Source of the DNA: Patescibacteria group bacterium
GTDB lineage: Bacteria > Patescibacteriota > Gracilibacteria > Peribacterales > Peribacteraceae
Direction: 5' to 3'
DNA length: 5,406 nucleotides
NCBI GenBank assembly: GCA_018818235.1
Contig: JAHISE010000048.1
Location: 1 to 5,406 of the forward strand
The notes beneath the pieces were generated by a model, which saw nothing but the letters and a program-made list of their open reading frames with translations, searched no databases and had not been told where the DNA came from. Positions 1-3,945 of the stretch are shown in pieces; position 1 is the first letter of the stretch; each line of letters begins with the position of its first letter. Both the position numbers and the translations under genes were made by a program.

Positions 1-650
1 AACGGGTCACAGGAAAAAACCGCTTTCTCATCATTTTCATCTTCTAACCTAAGAAGTGGACCCGATGATGCAGATTGAATAATGAGAATATTGAGTTCAG
101 TCTGATGAGAACAGAGTTCTTTGACATACTTCTCAGACAGTCTTTCCTTAAGCATTTCTACTCTCCTATCAATGAACCACACCTTCCACTGCTTAATGGC
201 ATTAAAGTGTTTCCAGACATCTTCCCCCTGTTCTCTGTATGCTTCCACAAGTGAGTTAAGGTTGTGGGTCATATCCGCACAACTAATCAAGACAGACTCA
301 TCTGAGGCCGTCTTTAGATGCTCCAGATATTGCTTCTTCCTCTCCTTCCAAGGGAGTGATTTGTCCTGCTCCGTAACACTTTCGACAATGGCCAGAACAT
401 CCGGTCCGAATTCTTCTTTTATCCTTTCTCTGTACATCTCCTTCTCATCATCCGGTGCATCTTCCAGTACATCATGCAGGACTCCGGCAATACATGTATC
501 CTCATCGGCTTCCCATTTTATCAGCAGTGACAAAACGGCAATAGGATGCACCACGTAAGGTGTGTCACCGCATTTGCGTTTTTGTTCTTTGTGCGCAAGC
601 ACAGACATTAAAATCGCGCCCAGAAATTTGGGCGTTAAAAGATTATTCAT
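1..650 (-). CDS. MESH1/SpoT-like HD-domain phosphohydrolase, C-terminus cut by window edge
   Basis: The reverse strand reads open from an ATG at 650-648 to the left edge, giving 216 codons with no stop. The start reads MNNLLTPKFLGAILMSVLAH. The metal-binding HD signature is complete: H35 in TPYVVHPIAV, H59-D60 and E63-D64 in GVLHDVLEDA, and D126 in SCADMTHNL. The spacing and surrounding residues (a TPYxxHP block, FG..V..IVESVT, an LP..ERK block) follow the hydrolase domain of SpoT and the stand-alone MESH1 enzymes, which remove pyrophosphate from (p)ppGpp or related nucleotides using Mn2+. A soluble nucleotide hydrolase is therefore the best call, but the substrate is inferred. No synthetase domain is visible in the part present. 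No clear Shine-Dalgarno sequence precedes the ATG, and M15 is a less likely alternative start. The first two bases of the window belong to a split codon. The gene points away from the rest of the window, so it shares no transcript with its neighbours. Confidence 0.9.
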   Translation of the reverse strand, partial: MNNLLTPKFLGAILMSVLAHKEQKRKCGDTPYVVHPIAVLSLLIKWEADEDTCIAGVLHDVLEDAPDDEKEMYRERIKEEFGPDVLAIVESVTEQDKSLPWKERKKQYLEHLKTASDESVLISCADMTHNLNSLVEAYREQGEDVWKHFNAIKQWKVWFIDRRVEMLKERLSEKYVKELCSHQTELNILIIQSASSGPLLRLEDENDEKAVFSCDP

Positions 651-908
651 AGTTAGATTTGGAAAATAATAAAGCTATCCAATCTAGCTATGTGCGGGCA
701 TCCTTTTGTTCCTCTTTTTGTAGGGAAACGGGTGTTTTCTTCCCGTCAGATGGTCAAAGGACCCCTTCTTGTAATTATTGAAGGAAGGAGTGAACATACA
801 CTGGAAGTATAGGGGGTGGTGGGGGATTTGGCAAGGTTTTTTGATCTTATCTTGGTCTCTCTTCTCGGCCTGACGCTCCCTCTCCCCAAAGTCTCCCTCT
901 CCCCCTAG
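651..908. other. Non-coding spacer upstream of the HD gene
   Basis: I find no convincing gene on either strand here. A TATTAT hexamer lies 15 bases before the HD-gene ATG on the minus strand, but no matching -35 box stands at normal spacing, so I do not call a promoter. A weak stem (ACGGG at 728-732 with CCCGT at 742-746) is the only local structure before the GC-rich repeats begin. Composition shifts to pyrimidine-rich from about 870, leading into the hairpin at 909-933. Confidence 0.6.
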
Positions 909-933
909 CCCCCTCCCCCGAGGGGGGAGGGGG
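909..933. repeat. GC-rich perfect hairpin, 11-bp stem
   Basis: CCCCCTCCCCC at 909-919 pairs with its exact complement at 923-933 around a three-base loop. There is no T-run after it on the plus strand and no matching run on the minus strand, so it does not look like an intrinsic terminator. A similar C-then-G hairpin (2766-2791) stands at the same place relative to the second dispersed repeat unit, so this is best read as one module of a composite intergenic repeat. Confidence 0.75.
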
Positions 934-945
934 AACCTAGGATTT

Positions 946-1008
946 GGAGAGAACGAACTTTGATTTTTTCAAGATCTGAGGAAACAAGGTATGATTTCTT
1001 CAATAGCA
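946..1008 (+). repeat. Dispersed repeat unit, copy 1
   Basis: The first 35 bases (946-980) are identical to 2804-2838; the rest, to 1008, is a diverged match to 2839-2866. The unit is itself two 31-bp half-units, starting GAGAGAACGAACTTTGATTT at 947 and GAGGAAACAAGG at 978. It is followed by TCAATAGCAGAG and CTCTAACCGACCTC, which recur at 2624-2651. It lies between the GC hairpin at 909-933 and the palindromic element at 1020-1287. Confidence 0.85.
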
Positions 1009-1019
1009 GAGTTCTCTAA

Positions 1020-1287
1020 CCGACCTCACCCCCTGACCCCCTCTCCTCCCACATAAAAGAACCTCTAAGTTGTATATTGCTATTATATAATCAAGCTTAG
1101 AGGAGAGGGGGGAGCCTAAGTTATTGTAGGTTTTTAAATTGGATTCATAATCCTTAAGCAAGGATATTTATTCATTTCTATAGCATGGGCTCCCCCCTCT
1201 CCTGTAAATGACCAGAATAAAATTACAGCATCTGACCTACTCGTAGTCTTTATTGTGGCAGGAGAGGGGGCTAGGGGGTGAGGTCGG
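1020..1287. mobile_element. 268-bp nested palindromic (MITE-like) intergenic element
   Basis: The ends are inverted repeats: 1020-1052 matches the reverse complement of 1255-1287 at 30 of 33 positions. Inside, 1101-1116 (AGGAGAGGGGGGAGCC) is the perfect complement of 1188-1203. The same blocks also pair within each half: 1037-1048 with 1100-1111, and 1193-1204 with 1259-1270, each 12 bp perfect. The element can therefore fold as one long stem or as two side-by-side hairpins. A further short pair, CCTCTAAG at 1062-1069 with CTTAGAGG at 1096-1103, strengthens the left hairpin. The centre (1117-1187) is AT-rich. No coding capacity and no transposase are seen. I cannot see clear target-site duplications, so a MITE-like origin is inference; the inverted repeats are directly visible. 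Confidence 0.65.
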
Positions 1288-1396
1288 ATAAGGATTTGAC
1301 TTACAAATACCGTTATTAGTGTTTCATTTGTATATTTTCTGCAGTAAATTATCTACTGACCCGAAAACGTATTGTCAAGTAATCCAGCGTATTATA

Positions 1397-1425
1397 TTGA
1401 CGGAATTTTTTACATGGAGTATTAT
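1397..1425 (+). promoter_or_regulatory. Sigma70-type promoter of the toxin-antitoxin operon
   Basis: TTGACG (1397-1402) and TATTAT (1420-1425) are separated by exactly 17 bases, each one base off consensus. Transcription would begin around 1431-1433, at or just before the ATG at 1433, and would exclude the ATG at 1424 because that codon overlaps the -10 box. A CGTATT hexamer occurs at 1368-1373 and 1388-1393, 20 bp (two helical turns) apart just upstream, and could be operator half-sites for the HTH antitoxin; that is a guess. A weaker upstream promoter (TTGTCA at 1372-1377, TATTGA at 1395-1400) would yield a leader containing GGAG at 1416-1419. Confidence 0.65.
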
Positions 1426-1432
1426 GGTTCAT

Positions 1433-2218
1433 ATGGCCTTTGACCCCCACCATCTCCGGCAAATACGTAAGAAGCGTGGAATCTCACAGGAACAACTCTC
1501 TGTGGAAATTGGCATTTCGCGTCCTACCTATTTCCAGATCGAGAAAGGAGAGCGTGAGTTAACAATTACAGAAGCACAGAAGATTGCAGATATTTTTGGG
1601 ATGACTCTTGAAGATTTCCTTGGAGGGAAGGACGCGCACGTATCATTACCAGACTTGCCATCGCAAAAGAAAGCAAAGGCTGAAAAAAGTGATATGCGCA
1701 TCAATATTCCACAGGAAAAAATGGAAAAGTTTCGAGAGATTCTGCTCTACATTTTGCTAAAAATAGGGGCAAAACCAAACGTAGGAGAAACAGTGATCTA
1801 CAAAATACTCTATTTCATAGATTTTGATTTCTACGAGAAATACGAAGAGCAATTAATGGGTCTAAAGTACATCAAAAATCATCACGGACCGTCGCCGGTT
1901 GGCTTTACAAAAGTAGTGCAGCAAATGGAAGCAGAAGGAGATCTCGTGCGGGTGAAAAGCAAGTACTTTCAGTACGACCAGAAAAAATATGTCCCTCGCA
2001 GGGAACCAGATCTCTCCGGGGTCAGCTCGCAGGAACTTCGGCATATTGATGCTGAACTTGCCCGTCTGTCGGATATGAACGCAGCACAAATACGCGAGTT
2101 TTCGCATGAGGATGTTCCGTGGAAAGTTCACAAGATGGGAGAGCTGCTGGATTACGAATACGTTTTTTATCGTGAATCTCCCTACTCGATGCGCAGCTAT
2201 GACAACGATCCACTTTGA
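1433..2218 (+). CDS. XRE-HTH plus Panacea (DUF4065/SocA-like) antitoxin
   Basis: Residues about 6-64 form a Cro/C1-type helix-turn-helix (LRQIRKKRGISQEQLSVEIG, then ISRPTYFQIEKGER as the recognition region). A basic linker follows, and residues about 94-250 match the Panacea domain: KILYFIDFDFYEKY, GLKYIKNHHGPSP, LRHIDAELARLSD, FSHEDVPW and YEYVFYRESPYS. In known systems this domain binds and neutralises a co-encoded toxin, while the HTH represses the operon. The toxin gene overlaps its last 20 bases. The reading frame is open back to 1319, but the residues before 1424 look non-coding. ATG 1424 has GGAG only four bases upstream and overlaps the -10 box; ATG 1433 lies at the predicted transcription start, so I prefer 1433 (261 aa), with 1424 (264 aa) possible. 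The family call is firm; neutralisation of this particular toxin is inferred from the arrangement. Confidence 0.9.
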   Translation: MAFDPHHLRQIRKKRGISQEQLSVEIGISRPTYFQIEKGERELTITEAQKIADIFGMTLEDFLGGKDAHVSLPDLPSQKKAKAEKSDMRINIPQEKMEKFREILLYILLKIGAKPNVGETVIYKILYFIDFDFYEKYEEQLMGLKYIKNHHGPSPVGFTKVVQQMEAEGDLVRVKSKYFQYDQKKYVPRREPDLSGVSSQELRHIDAELARLSDMNAAQIREFSHEDVPWKVHKMGELLDYEYVFYRESPYSMRSYDNDPL

Positions 2219-2546
2219 ATTTTGGGGCAGATTCGAAAAAGAATTGAAGCGACTTACTAAAAAATTTCGTTCACTTCCTGAAGATCTGGAGCGCCTCAAA
2301 AATGTTATCGCTCTTGATCCTACCGGTCCAAGCCAACACCGAACGGTGCTCCACCGCAGTGAAAAGGTATGCATTATAAAAGGACATTTGTTCTGTAGGA
2401 CATTACGTCGTGATTCGTTGCGTATAATATATGCATATCATGAGGATCGAATCACCATTGTCTGGATCGAAGTGTATCACAAAGCGGATAAAGCTAATGA
2501 AGACAGAGGAAGGATTGAGGAGTATTTGAAAAGTCTCCAGAAATAA
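2199..2546 (+). CDS. RelE/ParE-superfamily toxin of the Panacea TA module
   Basis: This is a 115-residue protein, normal for the family. It has the expected order: an N-terminal strand and helical pair (FWGRFEKELKRLTKKFRSLP), then strands ending in the conserved tail, with CRTLRRDSLRIIYAY (R67, R70, R75) and IEVYHKADKANED (Y93, H94, K95, D97, K98). The R-[IV]-[IV]-Y and YHK.DK blocks are typical of RelE-like toxins, most of which cut mRNA at the ribosome. Basic residues suitable for RNA binding are kept, so it looks intact; ribonuclease activity is inferred. The frame is open from 2106, but ATG 2199 is chosen because the fold begins there and it overlaps the antitoxin stop at 2216-2218. No Shine-Dalgarno sequence is visible before it, so translation is probably coupled to the antitoxin. 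No strong terminator follows; only a 5-bp stem (2568-2572 with 2582-2586). Confidence 0.88.
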   Translation: MTTIHFEFWGRFEKELKRLTKKFRSLPEDLERLKNVIALDPTGPSQHRTVLHRSEKVCIIKGHLFCRTLRRDSLRIIYAYHEDRITIVWIEVYHKADKANEDRGRIEEYLKSLQK

Positions 2547-2623
2547 AACATACAAAACATCCTTCCCCTCATCATAAAAAAATGAGTCCCACCACAGCGG
2601 AGTGAACTTCATATTCCCCCTCC

Positions 2624-2651
2624 TCAATGGCAGAGCTCTCTAACCGACCTC
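2624..2651 (+). repeat. Partial copy of the dispersed repeat, downstream of the toxin
   Basis: This stretch matches 1000-1027 at 26 of 28 positions (TCAATGGCAGAG followed by CTCTAACCGACCTC). The preceding bases, about 2606-2623, look like a decayed form of the AACTTTGAATTC part of the unit at 2847-2855. It places a copy of the repeat family within about 80 bases of the toxin stop codon. Confidence 0.7.
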
Positions 2652-2774
2652 CGCGCATTGGCGCGCCGGCCCCTCTCCTCTCTAACCGACCTCCCCCCCT
2701 GTCCCTCTCCTCTCTAACCGACCTCACCCCCGGCCCCTCTCCTCTCTAACCGACCTCACCCCCGGCCCCTCTCC
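2637..2774 (+). repeat. C-rich 32-bp tandem repeat array, about four units
   Basis: Units begin with TCTCTAACCGACCT at 2637, 2679, 2711 and 2743. Units 3 (2711-2742) and 4 (2743-2774) are identical 32-mers; unit 2 (2679-2710) differs at a few positions. Unit 1 is 42 bp because it carries an extra GC-rich insert containing GGCGCGCC. Identical adjacent units imply recent duplication. The same 14-base core occurs once upstream of the TA operon at 1013-1026. Open frames through this array are repeat artefacts. Confidence 0.85.
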
Positions 2775-2791
2775 TCTGAGGAGGAGAGGGG
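2766..2791. repeat. GC-rich perfect hairpin, 11-bp stem
   Basis: CCCCTCTCCTC (2766-2776) pairs exactly with GAGGAGAGGGG (2781-2791) around the loop TGAG. It stands just before the second dispersed repeat unit, as the hairpin at 909-933 does before the first. It lacks a following T-tract, so it is not called a terminator. Confidence 0.75.
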
Positions 2792-2803
2792 AGCTTTGCA
2801 AAA

Positions 2804-2866
2804 GGAGAGAACGAACTTTGATTTTTTCAAGATCTGAGAGAACAAACTTTGAATTCTCCAATAGCA
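2804..2866 (+). repeat. Dispersed repeat unit, copy 2 (two 31-bp half-units)
   Basis: The 35 bases at 2804-2838 are identical to 946-980. The unit is an imperfect tandem duplication: 2805-2835 and 2836-2866 agree at 24 of 31 positions, sharing GAGAGAAC and AACTTTGA. It lies in the same orientation as copy 1, on the other side of the toxin-antitoxin operon, and is likewise preceded by a GC hairpin and followed by GCAGAG plus a C-rich tract. Confidence 0.85.
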
Positions 2867-2871
2867 GAGCT

Positions 2872-2894
2872 CCCCTCTCCCCTCGGGAGAGGGG
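2872..2894. repeat. GC-rich perfect hairpin, 10-bp stem
   Basis: CCCCTCTCCC (2872-2881) pairs exactly with GGGAGAGGGG (2885-2894) around a three-base CTC loop. Its right half begins the G-rich tandem array. No T-run follows. Confidence 0.7.
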
Positions 2895-2974
2895 CTGGGG
2901 GAGAGGGGCTACTTCGGGAGAGGGGCGGGGGAGAGGGGCTACATCGGGAGAGGAGCCGGGGGTGAGGGAGGACA
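2883..2974 (+). repeat. G-rich 30-31 bp tandem repeat array, three units
   Basis: Units begin with TCGGGAGAGG at 2883, 2914 and 2944 and are 31, 30 and 31 bp long. The first two are nearly identical; the third has drifted (AGGAGCCGGGGGTGAGGG). The strand is roughly the complement of the C-rich 32-bp array at 2637-2774, and the similar period suggests both arms derive from one repeat that was inverted. Open frames through it (Gly/Arg/Pro-rich) are not believable proteins. Confidence 0.8.
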
Positions 2975-3103
2975 AGGAGAGAGGAGCTGGCGCGCCAGAT
3001 GCTCGGAGGTCGATCTCCGTTTATAATGATCCACCAGATTATTAAATCTACTCAATACCAAATACTAAACATCTAAATTAAATCAGCTACAATTCCCAAC
3101 CCA

Positions 3104-3337
3104 ATGCCAACTGCCAAAACAACTCTTCGGCTTACACTATTCAAAGTGGAAAAAACCAAATGGAAATCCGCAGCAAAGAGGCACAGACTCAGGCTCTCGG
3201 AATTTGTCAGATGGACGGTTAACACCAAGGTCAGGATCCCCACAATAGATCTGGCGAAGAAGTTGGAGAAGAAGAAACCGGAGCAGATGTGTATTTTAGA
3301 TGCAACGGGTTATGATGCTCAGAGAGCGATGTTTTGA
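3104..3337 (+). CDS. Small basic protein with ribbon-helix-helix-like pattern
   Basis: This 77-residue protein has a visible pattern of a short strand (TTLRLTLF, residues 6-13), a helix with Lys/Trp/Ala (KTKWKSAAKRHRL) and a second helix beginning LSEFVRWTVN, about residues 31-40. That order, with the L-S-E-F-[VI]-R motif, is typical of ribbon-helix-helix DNA binders such as CopG, MobC or NikA-type accessory proteins and some antitoxins. The C-terminal half (LAKKLEKKKPEQM...) is not recognisable. No partner toxin, relaxase or origin is adjacent. The start lies in an AT-rich, loosely repetitive stretch (about 3048-3113) with no Shine-Dalgarno sequence. A TATAAT at 3022-3027, just after a small inverted repeat (CGGAG 3004-3008, CTCCG 3015-3019), could be its -10 but lacks a good -35. 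A real gene is likely but not certain; the DNA-binding role is inferred. Confidence 0.55.
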   Translation: MPTAKTTLRLTLFKVEKTKWKSAAKRHRLRLSEFVRWTVNTKVRIPTIDLAKKLEKKKPEQMCILDATGYDAQRAMF

Positions 3338-3400
3338 AGTTGGAAGTATAGTTGGAAGTTGGGGGGTGTAATTATTCAGCAATGGAATATTAGTTAGCTT

Positions 3401-3901
3401 CTATAGCAATTCTCCCAAATATGGGAATGCATAAGAAAAGAACCATATATGAGCGAGTGTTGCGATGGTTATTACTTGTATCCAAGTTGGACGCTTTCGA
3501 ACGAAGTAACAGAATAAAACCAGGATACAAGCAATAGAGAAGTTTAGAAGTGCAATACCACGTGTATACTGTGTTCCTTGATAAGTTAATCCATATTCCC
3601 AACCTAGGACAAACCATATGATGGATAAGATGCAAGTTACTCCTACAAGAGCCTGAAGTCTCATTGGGATCTTATCAAAACTGATTTTGTATAGAATAGT
3701 TGAATTGAATAGAACAAAGATAAATATCGAAATAAATACAATGGCGAGAATTGGCAAACCCAGGAACAGAGGAATAACTAGTGGTAATGAAAATGGAGAC
3801 AAGATATGTGGGACATTTGTTGATATTGAAAAATTAGTTAGTATTCCAATTACAATTAATGCCAGTGCTATATGAGTTGAGCGTTTAATGGTATATGACA
3901 T
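3401..3901 (-). CDS. Five-helix integral membrane protein, unknown function
   Basis: The protein has 166 residues and about five predicted membrane helices, at roughly residues 9-26, 39-66 (long, possibly bent), 81-101, 115-134 and 140-158. Short basic loops such as YKISFDKIPMR (71-81) and VRKRPT (134-139) would lie in the cytoplasm by the positive-inside rule. I recognise no family and no catalytic motif. The ATG at 3901 lies eight bases after a strong extended -10, so the mRNA is probably leaderless or nearly so. It follows the 481-residue gene on the same strand by 44 bp, which suggests joint function, for example a membrane partner or an immunity-type protein for that product; this is inference only. 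It converges with the ribbon-helix-helix gene, and I see no terminator hairpin between them (3338-3400 holds only a doubled AGTTGGAAGT at 3338 and 3350). Confidence 0.75.
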   Translation of the reverse strand: MSYTIKRSTHIALALIVIGILTNFSISTNVPHILSPFSLPLVIPLFLGLPILAIVFISIFIFVLFNSTILYKISFDKIPMRLQALVGVTCILSIIWFVLGWEYGLTYQGTQYTRGIALLNFSIACILVLFCYFVRKRPTWIQVITIATLAHIWFFSYAFPYLGELL

Positions 3902-3909
3902 GATGGTGA

Positions 3910-3918
3910 ATTATAGCA
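3910..3918 (-). promoter_or_regulatory. Extended -10 promoter of the membrane-protein gene
   Basis: On the minus strand TGCTATAAT reads from 3918 to 3910: a perfect TATAAT with an upstream TG, the extended -10 form that can work without a good -35. The region before it is AT-rich with no clear -35. The predicted start near 3904-3901 leaves a leader of zero to three bases before the ATG at 3901. The promoter lies in the 44-bp gap after the upstream stop codon, so this gene can be transcribed alone. Confidence 0.6.
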
Positions 3919-3945
3919 TATATTATTTCGTGAAAAATTATTGAA

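Larger units (their letters stand above)
2645..3012. repeat. Outer inverted repeat with GGCGCGCC bounding the second repeat field
   Basis: The left arm 2645-2667 (CGACCTCCG, then GGCGCGCC at 2660-2667) matches the reverse complement of 2989-3012 (GGCGCGCC at 2989-2996, then CGGAGGTCG) with one mismatch and one single-base indel. Weaker complementarity continues inward, because the left side is C-rich and the right side is G-rich. The right GGCGCGCC sits in a 12-bp perfect palindrome, CTGGCGCGCCAG (2987-2998). Folded as a whole, this would be a stem-like structure of about 370 bp enclosing the arrays. Confidence 0.65.

Noticed and set aside
121..558. Plus-strand open frame of 145 residues, Ser-rich
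   Set aside because: It is the antisense shadow of the HD-domain hydrolase on the minus strand, whose motifs are unmistakable.
909..933. Intrinsic terminator
   Set aside because: The stem is strong, but no T-tract follows on either strand, and no gene ends close by.
1862..2374. Minus-strand open frames opposite the toxin-antitoxin genes
   Set aside because: No recognisable domain, and the plus strand carries two well-conserved families across the same bases.
2568..2586. Terminator after the toxin gene
   Set aside because: Only a 5-bp stem with an A-rich loop and no T-run; too weak to call.
2637..2974. Possible CRISPR array, given units of about 31-32 bp
   Set aside because: The units abut directly with no unique spacers, and no cas gene is nearby; it is a tandem repeat.
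2724..3045. Open frames on both strands with Pro/Arg/Gly repeats (for example LSPRERGWGRG)
   Set aside because: They run through tandem GC-rich repeats; the peptide repeats simply reflect the DNA repeats, and neither has a ribosome site or domain.
3390..3635. Minus-strand 81-residue frame overlapping the membrane protein
   Set aside because: It lies in a different frame from the five-helix membrane protein, which has the better start, promoter and hydrophobic pattern.
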